A stretch of 64,000 nucleotides of DNA from Kovacikia minuta CCNUW1 (GCF_020091585.1 NZ_CP083582.1:2542001-2606000); one strand, 5' to 3'. Shown: positions 1 to 8,581, counted from the first letter of the stretch. The notes: generated from the letters alone by a model not told the origin. Numbers and translations: made by a program.

Positions 1-255
1 CCCTTTTTATCTAAAGAACAAAAGATAAAGCTAGAACCGATTCGGTTGTGTGCTTCTTGCTACACTGATGCCCCTTATCGCAGATTAGAGTGGCAGTTTA
101 AAGCAATAGCAGGCTGTCACAGGCACCAAGTACGTTTGCTTCACAAATGTCCATCTTGTGAGAGACCATTCTCGATTCCGGAATTAATTAACGAAGAGAA
201 ATGCAAGTGTGGGATGTATTTTTGGCGACTGTCTAGACACCAAAAGCGTTTCTAG
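1..255 (+). pseudogene. TniQ/TnsD-type zinc-finger protein fragment (runs off left edge)
   Basis: The frame is open from base 1, so this is the C-terminal part of a gene that begins outside the window. It reads like the zinc-ribbon part of TniQ/TnsD proteins: a CASC pair, then EWQF, then GCHRHQVRLLHKCPSC, and a last Cys pair in KCKCGM. The order Cys-pair, C-x2-H, Cys-pair, Cys-pair matches the two TniQ-family proteins at the other end of the window. It ends after about 85 codons, without the long C-terminal region of TnsD. A diverged second copy follows at 301-488, so I read this as a remnant of a Tn7-like target-selection gene. It could instead be the true end of a short TniQ. Confidence 0.5.
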
Positions 256-300
256 AAGAAATTTTTTGTTTGGAAGAATACATTATTTATCCTTCTGATT

Positions 301-488
301 GAGTGGCAGTTCATTTTAAGCTGATTTCAGAGTGCGATCGGCACAAGCGCAAACTGCTAATGAAATGCCCAGGCTGTGAGCAGCCATTTCCAGTTCCTTC
401 GCTTTGGCTAGAAGGAAAATGCCAAAACACAAAGTGCGGCATGCGGTACCCAAGAATGGCAAAGCACCAGAAGTCCCTACTCCATTAA
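301..488 (+). pseudogene. Second, frameshifted TniQ-type zinc-finger fragment
   Basis: The residues ECDRHKRKLLMKCPGC and a following CxxxxCGM repeat the zinc-finger pattern of the fragment just upstream. The EWQF motif that precedes it in the first copy is present here at 301-312, but in another frame, so a small insertion broke the copy. There is no credible start codon of its own. Best read as a decayed tandem copy of the TniQ zinc-finger region, stranded when a Tn7-like element or its ancestor rearranged here. Confidence 0.5.
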
Positions 489-586
489 GGCGTGTAAGGT
501 TTAATCATTTATTCGCCTATCGTTGACAGACATTCAGACGGCTTTCTTTTCTTAAGAAGGTACGGACGATCGCCCTCTTTCCACTA

Positions 587-3500
587 TCACTCTGACTCAA
601 CAGCCCCCAAAGCAACCAGTGACGCTTTCTGCGCCTCAGTCAGACCTGTAACACCTGTAATGTTCATGCCCTCATAAGGTGCTGGTAAATGCATTGTTTT
701 CACACAATTAGCAGTTACTATATCCCATAGTTTTATTAGACCATCCCAATCACCGCTAGCAAATAATAATCCATTAGGACTAATGGCAATTGAATCTATG
801 CTGCTTGTATGAGCATAAAGCGTTCTGATACACTCTCCAGTTTCAGTTTGCCAGAGTCTTATAGTTCTGTCTTGGCTGCCAGTAACCAGTATCAAACCAT
901 CAGTGCTAAAGGCAATTGATGTAATCCAGTTCGTATGTCCTTGAAGGATTCTAATACATTGTCCTGTTTCGATCTGCCAAACCCTCACTGTCGAGTCAGT
1001 ACCACTGCAACCAGCAAGTAATTGACCATCAGGACTAATGGCAACAGAAATTATCCACTTGGCGGATCCATAAATATTGTTGATGCATTGCCAAGTATTA
1101 ACATTCCAAAGTCTTATTTTGTGGTCTGCACCACTACTTATGAGCATTTGCCCATCAGGACTAAAGCAGAGAGAGTGAACCCGATACTCATGCGCTTGAA
1201 AAGCTTGAATACACTGACCTGTGCTTACCACCCATATTCTTATTGTTTGCTCATTTCCAGCACTCGCAAGTATTTGACCATCAGGGCTAAAAGCAATTGA
1301 CTGTAAAGCATCAGTATGCCCATGAAAGGTTTTAATGCATTGTCCCGTACAAATTTGCCAAAGCTTTACTGTTTGATCATGGCTACCGCTAGCAAGCAGC
1401 TGTCCACAAGGGCTAAACTTAGCTGCTGCAACCCAGTCAATATGACCTTTGAGGGTTCGAGTACATTGTCCCGTACTCACTTCCCAAAGCCTTATTTCTT
1501 CACCGCCGCTACCACTAGCAAGTAACTGCCCACTAGGATTAAAAGCAACTGCCCCTACCATATTTGAATAGCCTTGAATTGCCTTAATACATCGTCCTGT
1601 GCCGACTTGCCAGAGTTTGGCGGTTGAATCCTCACTACCACTGGCTAGAAGTTCTCCATTGGGACTAAAGGCAATTGATGAGACCCAACTAGTATGACCA
1701 GCACAGATCTTCAAACATTTTGCATCACTGACTTGCCAAATTCTTACATTTCGATCCCTACTTCCAGCAGCTAGCAACTGACCATCTGGGCTAAAAGCTG
1801 TTGATAAACCCCAATTAGTACATCCAAGGAAAGTTTGAATACATTCTGCTGTGTTGATCTTCCACAGCTTTACAACATTGTCGTCGCCACTGCTGGCAAG
1901 TAGCTGACCCTTAGGGTGAAATGTGAGTGAACGAACACATCCCTTATGCGCTTGAAAGGACTTGATGGGTTGCCAAGTACCAACTTGCCAGAAGCAGATT
2001 TGCTCATAACTAGCACTAGCAAGCATCTGATCATCAGGGCTAAAAGCTACTGACAGAACTCGATTGGTGTGCCCTTGCAAAGTTCTAATACATTCTCCAG
2101 TGCTGACCCTCCAAAGTTTCACGGTTTGGTCATGACCAGCACTAGCAAGCATCTGATCATCAGGGCTAAAAGCTACTGACAGAACTCGATTGGTGTGCCC
2201 TTGCAAAGTTCTAATACATTCTCCAGTACTGACCCTCCAAAGTTTCACGGTTTGGTCATCACTTCCACTAACTAGTATTTGGCTGTCAGAACTAAAGGCT
2301 ATTGACCGTACAATACTAATATGTCCTTGACAGATAAGAAGTGGTTCAGCATCTGTAATCTTCCACAAACGAATCTTCCCGTTTGCCTCTGCAATTGCTA
2401 AAATTTTTCCATTCGGACTGAATGCCACTGAATAAACAGACCCAAAAGGCTGGGTAAGAATTGATTTGGCTAAATTAGCATGAGCGAAGTTGGTGTGACG
2501 CAAATTCATGCCTTGTAAATAAGCTTGCCAGATTGCTATACGAGAAAAGTCATAACTACGTAAGTCAACTTTTTGCTGACACAGTAGATTTAGAACATTT
2601 CCGCCAAAGTATCCTGTTCCCAAAGCTGAGTCTTCTCTTACCTTCTCAATAATCTCCTTTACTTTCCTCTCAAATACCTGTTTTGACTGAAGGAATGTTC
2701 GTACATTGTTTGCAACTGCTGTAAGAATTAAGCGAACTTGTGTTTCTCTAATGTAGTCTTTCGATGTTGCCTTTATTAGTGCATGACTGTTAAGGACACA
2801 GATTCTTTCATTTCTCATCTCTTCACAAGCTTTCTCAATTAACTGTTCAGTTATATATTCCATAACCACTGCCTGTTGGGTTAGCTTTGTGGCATTTTTC
2901 TCAATTAACGATCGCCCCACTAACCCCTTCAATGCTTCCAACAGTCTGGGTTTCGTAACAGGAGGGACAATATCTTCCTGCAATTCCTGAATAGAGACGG
3001 GTTCGCGGTTGATTGCCAGCCAGTACATGACGGACTGTTCTAACTCTGACAGACGGTTGAAGTGCTGGTCTAACAAATCACGAACACCTTCAAAGGCGAT
3101 CGTTTCCTGGCTCAAGAATTCGGCAATATCGCCGTCAAACAGATCTTGAATCGTCGTAGCGACTAGCTTCAATGCCAGTGGATTACCTGCACAACGATGA
3201 ATCAGTTCATCTCGTTGATCGTTTGTCTCTGATCGGTGCAATCCCTTCGCTCTCAGAATTGCCTGCCCATCTGCGTCCTCTACTCCCCGCAATTGCAGCG
3301 ATCGCACCAGAAACGCCTCTCCCTCCATTGCAGATAGCTCTCTGGGCTTCTCTCGACTGGTGACAACCAGACAACTCTGATGGGAAGATTCACCCACACG
3401 CTTCAGCAGTTCACCATAGCCTTCATAGCCCTCGCGGTAAACGCCTGCCTGCCCTTCCTGAAGAATGGATTCTGCATTATCGAGGATGAGAAGACAGCGA

Positions 3501-4141
3501 TGCGATCGCAGGTATGCCACCAGTTTTGTGATCCGCCCACCTAAAGACTCTGGCAAATCAGCCTTGGTCTCCTGTTGATTCGAGAGGAACTGAATCAGAC
3601 TGGTCAGAATCTCCTTTAGCGGTGGCGCTTCTCGCAGCGATCGCCATACTACATAGTCAAACTCACCCTGAACTTGCTCTCCCAGTTTTGCTGCCAAGCT
3701 GGTCTTGCCGATGCCGCCCATTCCCAGCAGAGCGATTAAACGGCAACGATCAGAGACAACCCATTGTTCGAGGGTTTTTAGTTCGGCGGTGCGTCCATAG
3801 AAGATGGAAACATCAACCGCTTCGCCCCAATCGATACGGGTCTCTCTGGCAGGTCTTTTCTCACTCGTAGGCAGTGGCTTGCCGTAATCGTCCTGGGTTA
3901 GCTCCAGGTTGAAGGCGTTGAAAAACCGCTCTAGCGTGCGACGGTCAACCCCTTCCTCACCGCCCAGGACTTTGGCAACCGTGCCTGCATCAAGCTTAGT
4001 GCGATCGCTCAGTGCCTCGATCGTCAGCTTCTCACCAAAGTTGTCCTGTTCCTCCCAGGCTTGGATGGCGTTCTGGAGCTTCTGCCGTCCAGTGGGGGTG
4101 AGTACCACACCTCGCTTGCGTTTGGGCTGTCCTGAAGTCAT
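587..4141 (-). CDS. HTH / NB-ARC STAND NTPase with WD40 repeats
   Basis: A STAND-type signalling ATPase of 1184 residues. An N-terminal HTH-like region (about 1-85) shares its pattern with the 6157-8508 protein. It is followed by an NB-ARC ATPase with Walker A GMGGIGKTS, Walker B LLILDNAE and a TSRE motif near residue 265, then a helical linker, a short pentapeptide-like stretch (NLRHTNFAHANL), and about 14 WD40 repeats to the C-terminus. The closing YEGMNITGVTGLTEAQ motif is common in cyanobacterial WD40 STAND proteins. Two adjacent WD40 units are almost identical in DNA. No effector domain is fused, so it may signal through the HTH or a partner. Proteins of this class act as cytosolic sensors that oligomerise on ligand binding; the ligand is unknown. 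The upstream region carries operator-like repeats. Confidence 0.9.
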   Translation of the reverse strand: MTSGQPKRKRGVVLTPTGRQKLQNAIQAWEEQDNFGEKLTIEALSDRTKLDAGTVAKVLGGEEGVDRRTLERFFNAFNLELTQDDYGKPLPTSEKRPARETRIDWGEAVDVSIFYGRTAELKTLEQWVVSDRCRLIALLGMGGIGKTSLAAKLGEQVQGEFDYVVWRSLREAPPLKEILTSLIQFLSNQQETKADLPESLGGRITKLVAYLRSHRCLLILDNAESILQEGQAGVYREGYEGYGELLKRVGESSHQSCLVVTSREKPRELSAMEGEAFLVRSLQLRGVEDADGQAILRAKGLHRSETNDQRDELIHRCAGNPLALKLVATTIQDLFDGDIAEFLSQETIAFEGVRDLLDQHFNRLSELEQSVMYWLAINREPVSIQELQEDIVPPVTKPRLLEALKGLVGRSLIEKNATKLTQQAVVMEYITEQLIEKACEEMRNERICVLNSHALIKATSKDYIRETQVRLILTAVANNVRTFLQSKQVFERKVKEIIEKVREDSALGTGYFGGNVLNLLCQQKVDLRSYDFSRIAIWQAYLQGMNLRHTNFAHANLAKSILTQPFGSVYSVAFSPNGKILAIAEANGKIRLWKITDAEPLLICQGHISIVRSIAFSSDSQILVSGSDDQTVKLWRVSTGECIRTLQGHTNRVLSVAFSPDDQMLASAGHDQTVKLWRVSTGECIRTLQGHTNRVLSVAFSPDDQMLASASYEQICFWQVGTWQPIKSFQAHKGCVRSLTFHPKGQLLASSGDDNVVKLWKINTAECIQTFLGCTNWGLSTAFSPDGQLLAAGSRDRNVRIWQVSDAKCLKICAGHTSWVSSIAFSPNGELLASGSEDSTAKLWQVGTGRCIKAIQGYSNMVGAVAFNPSGQLLASGSGGEEIRLWEVSTGQCTRTLKGHIDWVAAAKFSPCGQLLASGSHDQTVKLWQICTGQCIKTFHGHTDALQSIAFSPDGQILASAGNEQTIRIWVVSTGQCIQAFQAHEYRVHSLCFSPDGQMLISSGADHKIRLWNVNTWQCINNIYGSAKWIISVAISPDGQLLAGCSGTDSTVRVWQIETGQCIRILQGHTNWITSIAFSTDGLILVTGSQDRTIRLWQTETGECIRTLYAHTSSIDSIAISPNGLLFASGDWDGLIKLWDIVTANCVKTMHLPAPYEGMNITGVTGLTEAQKASLVALGAVESE
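2012..2263 (-). repeat. Near-identical tandem pair of 126-bp WD40 units
   Basis: Copies at 2012-2137 and 2138-2263 are the same length (42 codons, one WD40 blade) and differ by about one base over most of their span. The other blades of the same gene are clearly diverged. This is a recent in-frame duplication or gene conversion of one propeller blade. Confidence 0.9.
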
Positions 4142-4159
4142 GGGTGCTTTTCAGTAAAG

Positions 4160-4222
4160 GTTCGGGTTGCCGAAGTTAAAACCCGACCTTCGGGAAGATA
4201 AGCGGGTTTTTCCGATTTTAAG
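4160..4222 (-). promoter_or_regulatory. Operator-like repeats and hairpin upstream of the WD40 STAND gene
   Basis: The plus strand shows CCGAAGTTAA at 4170 and CCGATTTTAA at 4212, 42 bases apart, with CCCGACCTT between them. An 8-bp inverted repeat, AAAACCCG (4178-4185) with CGGGTTTT (4203-4210), overlaps the site. The same motif pair, 20 bases apart, precedes the second HTH-STAND gene. The spacings of 20 and 42 are close to two and four helical turns, which suits binding by a protein on one face of DNA. The natural candidates are the HTH domains of the two genes themselves. The hairpin followed by a T-run could also act as a terminator or attenuator. Confidence 0.5.
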
Positions 4223-4405
4223 CGGATTCACCGGGGAGTGGGGCTAAATTCTCCGATCGCTGAAAAGCAGACAGGCAGTTTGGTGAGGTTGTTTGCCTGG
4301 AACAAAGCTTAATTTCGACGCTAACGACTGGTTTTTCCCTGGTTGAGAACGGTTTGGCATCGCACACTGAGTGCATCAAACCAAAACAAGAAGGGAGTTC
4401 CAGCG

Positions 4406-4732
4406 ATGAGCCTTACAGTTGCACCAGACACCATTGAGTTTTTTGCTCAAGCCGCGATCGGTCAAGTTGAGCAACCCATTACCCGGCACCAACGAGGACG
4501 AGTTCGCTTTATGGCGACCACCTGGTTTGCCCGGTTTTACCAGCCCAATACTCAAGCGCAGGCGTTGCCGGGTACGCGCGTGAAGGTGATTGGTAGAGAG
4601 GGGTTGACGCTGCTTGTAGTCGCTGTTGGCGATGACACTCATCAGCGACAGATGATGGCTGAACGTCCTGCAAGCTCTCCATTGGGTGTGTTGAGCTTGC
4701 TTCAGCAAATGAGTGCCTGGTTTGCTGATTGA
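4406..4732 (+). CDS. NfeD-like C-terminal OB-fold small protein
   Basis: The ATG at 4406 is preceded by AAGAAGGGAG, a good ribosome binding site, so the longer upstream reading (to 4343) is not used. The 108-residue product has the pattern of the soluble OB domain of NfeD proteins: GQVEQPITRHQRGRVRF, a tryptophan about six residues on, then PGTRVKVIGREGLTLLV. NfeD proteins usually pair with membrane proteases or SPFH/stomatin proteins; neither is seen here. A small membrane protein gene follows 12 bases downstream, so the two probably form an operon. The role is unknown. Confidence 0.65.
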   Translation: MSLTVAPDTIEFFAQAAIGQVEQPITRHQRGRVRFMATTWFARFYQPNTQAQALPGTRVKVIGREGLTLLVVAVGDDTHQRQMMAERPASSPLGVLSLLQQMSAWFAD

Positions 4733-4744
4733 GGAGGAAAAAGT

Positions 4745-4978
4745 ATGACGTACAGACCAAAGCAACATAGCTGGTTGCTGAGAGTTGCCAGCAAAGTGCT
4801 CAGATCTTTTCTGCTCAGTCTCTTTGGGTTGCTTGTTGCGCTCCTGCTTGCAGGCATCGTGGAATGCTTGCCACTCATCAATCTGTTGTTGAATCTGCTG
4901 GAACAGTGTTTGCCGAAAGCCATCTCCCTTGTGCTCTGCATTGTCGGTGTGGCGGTGGTGCTGGAATCCCTTCGGTAG
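4745..4978 (+). CDS. Small membrane protein
   Basis: A strong ribosome binding site (GAGGAGGAAAAAGT) precedes the ATG. The 77-residue product has a short basic N-terminus and two hydrophobic stretches, about residues 22-42 and 44-74. It lies 12 bases after the NfeD-like gene and is probably co-transcribed, which fits the habit of NfeD-type OB domains acting beside a membrane partner. No family recognised. Confidence 0.6.
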   Translation: MTYRPKQHSWLLRVASKVLRSFLLSLFGLLVALLLAGIVECLPLINLLLNLLEQCLPKAISLVLCIVGVAVVLESLR

Positions 4979-5052
4979 CCGTTTCTCAGTCGTTCACGAA
5001 GTGTCTCGAAACGAGAATCTCTCCCAGTCCCGCACCGCTTGCAAGAGAGCAT

Positions 5053-5235
5053 TCATCTGAGGGGCAGTGCTTGTGTTTTCAGTGTAGTAAGGCTGGCTAA
5101 CTTAAGATCATTAGTCAACAAGAGTGCCTTGAGAGACTGGGCTGTGGCTGCAATAATCGCATCAGGCAATTTCAGACGGTGCTGTTTACGAAGAGCGATC
5201 GCTATACTTTTCATCGATTGATCAATCATGACCAT
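5053..5235 (-). pseudogene. PIN-domain (VapC-like) toxin remnant
   Basis: Only the C-terminal half of a PIN domain is left. KLPDAIIAATA followed by LLTNDLKL is the typical PIN segment carrying the third acidic residue and the TND motif. The N-terminal part with the first catalytic aspartate is missing. A decayed antitoxin lies directly upstream on the same strand, so this is the wreck of a VapBC-type pair. Confidence 0.65.
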
Positions 5236-5428
5236 GCATCTCGGCTTTGCTGTTGATAGTCCAGAGGATCAACGGTGAATTGAATCGCCCCTGCGTAGGC
5301 AGCCAAGACTGATGCTGCTGGGTTGCCAGGATTTTTCCGATCGCCTGCTAATCTTCATAATCAATCAGAACCGCAACCGGACGCATCGATTCATCAGTGA
5401 TAATTTGCTGCTTAATCGATTTCATCAT
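5222..5428 (-). pseudogene. Decayed Phd/YefM-like antitoxin with in-frame amber
   Basis: From ATGATG at 5428 the minus strand reads ITDESMRPVAVLIDYED, the usual N-terminus of small antitoxins that pair with PIN toxins in cyanobacteria. The next codon is TAG (5348-5350), where relatives have tryptophan in an EDWQ motif. After the stop the frame stays open but quickly stops resembling an antitoxin, so further deletion or frameshift followed. It is too short to stand as a gene. Confidence 0.55.
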
Positions 5429-5455
5429 TGACTCCTGAGTTGAGCGTCACATTAA

Positions 5456-5860
5456 TCAGGCAAACGAATCAGGGGATAGATGGAAGAAGGATGCTAGCGC
5501 TTGAGTCTGATGCTCTGTCAGTTGGCTTTTGTGATTTAAAATGTCTAGAACGACAGACTCACTGCCGAAAATGGAGACTAAAGCATCGGGTTGAAGATTG
5601 GACTCTTCCATCAAGGCTTTGAGCAATTCAGTGCCTTTCAGCATGGGCATTGGTTCATGTTGTTCTTCGTAGTCATAAACCAGCATTCCCAGTACCTTCA
5701 GGTAATCACGATCGTCCTGAGTGAGCTGACTTCGATCTAAAATCAAATGAATTTGAGCCTGGGTTGCATTGAACTCAGCATCATTTGTAATGGGACGCGG
5801 TGGAAATGTATTAATCAGTGTCATATAGTAACTGCTAGGAGTTTTTAAACCAGTCGTCAT
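5456..5860 (-). CDS. higA: HigA-type antitoxin
   Basis: Antitoxin partner of the HigB-like toxin, with which it overlaps. The C-terminal half (KGTELLKALMEESNLQ, then a helix-turn-helix ending in HLSPDSF) matches the XRE-type DNA-binding half of HigA antitoxins of the COG5499 type. These bind the toxin and repress their own promoter. I place the start at the ATG at 5860 because AAGGAG lies about 11 bases upstream. That gives a 26-base overlap with the toxin gene. Another ATG at 5824 would remove the overlap. Gene order is toxin first, as usual for hig loci. Confidence 0.8.
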   Translation of the reverse strand: MTTGLKTPSSYYMTLINTFPPRPITNDAEFNATQAQIHLILDRSQLTQDDRDYLKVLGMLVYDYEEQHEPMPMLKGTELLKALMEESNLQPDALVSIFGSESVVLDILNHKSQLTEHQTQALASFFHLSPDSFA

Positions 5861-6143
5861 TTTTCCACTTCTCCTTGTCGTATTCCGCATGAGTTAGAAC
5901 AGCACGAATGAATATAAGTTGATAGGCGTAGTCAATATATGTGATTAAGCGAAAGTTGTTGCCACTGATGTTGAAAACTGTGAGATTACCCACCAGATCA
6001 GCTGAAGGGAAAACCTGTCGAAGCTCGTTGAACGTTTGAAAATCACCTTCCGTAATCCGCTGATACCAGAGTGATAATCCAGCTTGAGCAGTGGCATGTA
6101 TCTCCCAAAATTCTCTCAGTGTTTTTCGACTAATGACACGCAT
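5835..6143 (-). CDS. higB: HigB-type mRNA interferase toxin
   Basis: A 102-residue RelE-superfamily toxin. RVISRKTLREFWE at the start, DLVGNLTVFNISGNNFRLI in the middle and FIRAVLTHAEYDK at the end are the recognised HigB pattern, with the conserved H-x-E-Y-D near the C-terminus. HigB toxins cleave mRNA at the ribosome. The start has a strong AAGGAGG site. It begins only 13 bases after the STAND NTPase gene on the same strand, so sensor and toxin may be co-transcribed. Confidence 0.85.
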   Translation of the reverse strand: MRVISRKTLREFWEIHATAQAGLSLWYQRITEGDFQTFNELRQVFPSADLVGNLTVFNISGNNFRLITYIDYAYQLIFIRAVLTHAEYDKEKWKNDDWFKNS

Positions 6144-6156
6144 CCATCCTCCTTTT

Positions 6157-8508
6157 TTAATTTTGCATTGACCGCCTCACTCTCTCTACCTGCTTTGGTG
6201 CTTCCATTTCACTAAACAGTCGAATTGCTGCTTGAAAGTTCTCTTGACTTTTTTCCATCTCCTCCATTGCTTGATATGTTAGTCCGAGTTGATACTTGGC
6301 TTCAGCCAAATCACATTTAGCTCCAATCTCATTGAGAAGTCTAACTGCTATTGAATGATGAGATAATGCGACTTCAAATTTTTTTTGATCTCGAGAAAGT
6401 TCTGCCAAACCACTGAGAGAGTTAGCTTGAATTAAAATATGGCCACTTTCTTGAGAATACAAAGTCGCAATTTGATACATCTGAAAAGATTTCTCTTTTT
6501 CTCCCAAGTTTCTGTACGTTCTACCTAAAATTATTGGACCATAACCTTTACTCCATGATAAAAGTTTAAGTGTTTCTAATTTTTTGACTGCTTGTTCTGC
6601 AAGAGAGTAGGCTTCTTCAAATCGTTTTTTATAAGTACTTAATAATGCCAGGTAGTACAAACAACCAACGGAATGCTGTTGATATCCTCTTGTGCCATCG
6701 AAATCTTTTAGTATAGCTTTGAATCCCTTCTCAGCTTCTTCAATTTCTAACATGCAAAATTTATACAAAGCATTGTTAAACAACGAGGCAATTTTAAGGT
6801 TGGCGTGGATAAAAAATCCTTCACCAATATTATTTTGCAGGTTTATATTTGAACCAATATTATTTTGCAGGTTTACATTTGAATAATCATCCGCAATTTC
6901 TCTTGATTTTTCATTGTACTCTATTGCCTCTTTTAAATTGCCAACAAGCCACTTTAAGTCGCCTAGTAAGAAGTATAATTCTCCTAATTTATAAGAAATA
7001 TTTAACCTGTCAATGATTGCAGAAATTAAATTAGTTAATTGATTCAATAATCCTAACCTGTAACACAAATAGCCCAGTGATGATCCTTCTTTTTTCATCT
7101 TTGTAATTCTTATCTTTAGGATTACACTTGCTGCTTCATCAAACGAGTTAATACTTGTATAGTGATAAAAAGCTTCTAATGCTCTAATTGCATCATTAAT
7201 AGTATTAACCATTAATGTTCTTTCCGTCCAAAACTCTGCTGCTTTGCAATTGGCTGTTTCCCAACTCTTACTGACTTTCAAATACTCGATCGCCTTTTCT
7301 CTCACTACAGGGTGCAACCAAAACTCTCCATCTTCAAGCTCAACGAGCGATCGATCCTGCAACGACTTAATCACTCGTCGTCGGCGATTTTCTGATACAT
7401 CCCAAAGCAAGCAGAACAATCCTTCAATTGGCACTGTTGCAACATCCTGATAGCGGTAGCATCCCATGCGGCAGAGCAATTTGTACGCATCTGGATCAAG
7501 CTCTTGCAAACGATCGAACTGTTTCGCGACCAGATCTTCCAGATCTCGCTCGATAAATAAATCATCTTGATTTGCCTGCCAGTAGGCTTCAACATCACCT
7601 GAAAAATCCTCTAAAACCGTACCGCTGATGATATCCATCGCTTTGGCATTCCCACCATAAGCATCGTGCAAAGCAGCCAAAGCAGCGGTATCTGTATTAA
7701 TGCTGCGACTTTGGAAAAACTGTGACCAGGCTTGCACATCCAGGCTTCTCAATGGATAATGCTGCACCGTCACATCGGCTTCCCGTAGGCGTTCGCGGCT
7801 GGTGATTAAGGTAATTGAGTGCACAGTCGGATCACTCAGCACTCGCAACAGTTCCACGTAACGGCGATGCGCTTCAATGAATTTACCTGCTGAATCCAAT
7901 GCAGGCTCTAGGTTGTCAATCAAAATGCCAATACGTTCCGCTTGCAGTTTGCGCTTGAGTCGATCGAGCGACACCAAAAATTCTCGTCCCGGTTCTTCGC
8001 CCAGTTGACGCAGCTTCTCTTCCAGCAGTCCCTCGATCGACGCAATATCCTTCGTCTCCTTCGCAATGGGAAACTCTAGAAAAGAGCCAAACTCCTGTTG
8101 AAGATACTTCCGTGCCAGCGTGGTTTTACCAACCCCACCCCGCGCCTGAATCACAATCACTCTGGCATTGCGACTGACCAGCGTGTCTAAATCGGCGATC
8201 GCCTCATTCCGTCCGACAAAATTGGGGTCAGCGGTTGTGGTAGCTTGGGCTGCTGGAATGTGATCGCTCTCCGCCAGCGTCAAGCCAAAAGTTTCAAAGC
8301 AGCGGGCGATCGTCCGTTTATCAGAGCCTTTGCAATCCAGGACGTTCTTCACGGTCTCTGGGTCGAGTCCGGTCAACTCCCCTAGTCGCTCCAACGTGTA
8401 TTTGAAGCCTGCGTTTTCGTCCACCTCGTGCGATCGCATTTGCTCCCGCAGCTTTTTGAGTCCACTGGCAGTCAGGATGCGCGCACGATTTCGCTTGGGT
8501 GAACTCAT
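6157..8508 (-). CDS. HTH / NB-ARC STAND NTPase with TPR-like repeats
   Basis: A 783-residue STAND ATPase. Residues 1-85 are an HTH-like region of the same type as in the 587-4141 protein (LGELTGLDPETVKNVL, then KRTIARCFETFGL). The ATPase has Walker A ARGGVGKTT, Walker B GILIDNLE and an ITSRERL sensor. The C-terminal half is a run of helical TPR-type repeats, ending near residue 780. TPR superstructures serve as the ligand-sensing arm in many STAND proteins. A 30-bp tandem duplication lies in the TPR region. The gene leads directly into higB and higA. The upstream region carries the same operator-like repeats as the other HTH-STAND gene. Confidence 0.88.
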   Translation of the reverse strand: MSSPKRNRARILTASGLKKLREQMRSHEVDENAGFKYTLERLGELTGLDPETVKNVLDCKGSDKRTIARCFETFGLTLAESDHIPAAQATTTADPNFVGRNEAIADLDTLVSRNARVIVIQARGGVGKTTLARKYLQQEFGSFLEFPIAKETKDIASIEGLLEEKLRQLGEEPGREFLVSLDRLKRKLQAERIGILIDNLEPALDSAGKFIEAHRRYVELLRVLSDPTVHSITLITSRERLREADVTVQHYPLRSLDVQAWSQFFQSRSINTDTAALAALHDAYGGNAKAMDIISGTVLEDFSGDVEAYWQANQDDLFIERDLEDLVAKQFDRLQELDPDAYKLLCRMGCYRYQDVATVPIEGLFCLLWDVSENRRRRVIKSLQDRSLVELEDGEFWLHPVVREKAIEYLKVSKSWETANCKAAEFWTERTLMVNTINDAIRALEAFYHYTSINSFDEAASVILKIRITKMKKEGSSLGYLCYRLGLLNQLTNLISAIIDRLNISYKLGELYFLLGDLKWLVGNLKEAIEYNEKSREIADDYSNVNLQNNIGSNINLQNNIGEGFFIHANLKIASLFNNALYKFCMLEIEEAEKGFKAILKDFDGTRGYQQHSVGCLYYLALLSTYKKRFEEAYSLAEQAVKKLETLKLLSWSKGYGPIILGRTYRNLGEKEKSFQMYQIATLYSQESGHILIQANSLSGLAELSRDQKKFEVALSHHSIAVRLLNEIGAKCDLAEAKYQLGLTYQAMEEMEKSQENFQAAIRLFSEMEAPKQVERVRRSMQN
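6823..6882 (-). repeat. 30-bp in-frame tandem duplication inside the TPR STAND gene
   Basis: Copies at 6823-6852 and 6853-6882 differ by one base. They add a second ten-residue unit (NxNLQNNIG) in a loop between TPR helices. A multiple of three, so the frame is kept. Confidence 0.85.
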
Positions 8509-8540
8509 GGCTAAAGCAAGCTTGTGGTTAATCCTATTGT

Positions 8541-8581
8541 GACCGACTTTCCCGAAGTTAAGGCAAATGACCCGACTTTAA
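8541..8581 (-). promoter_or_regulatory. Operator-like direct repeats upstream of the TPR STAND gene
   Basis: The plus strand reads CCGACTTT at 8543, CCCGAAGTTAA at 8551 and CCCGACTTTAA at 8571. The last two are exactly 20 bases apart. The same elements occur upstream of the WD40 STAND gene at 4170 and 4212. Both genes encode a similar HTH-like N-terminal region, which makes autoregulation the simplest reading. Confidence 0.5.

Noticed and set aside
139-156. CAAATGTCCATCTTGT resembles the TnsB-site repeat of the right end and has the orientation of a left end
   Set aside because: It encodes conserved zinc-finger residues (HKCPSC) of the TniQ fragment and has no second repeat nearby, so chance is the better explanation.
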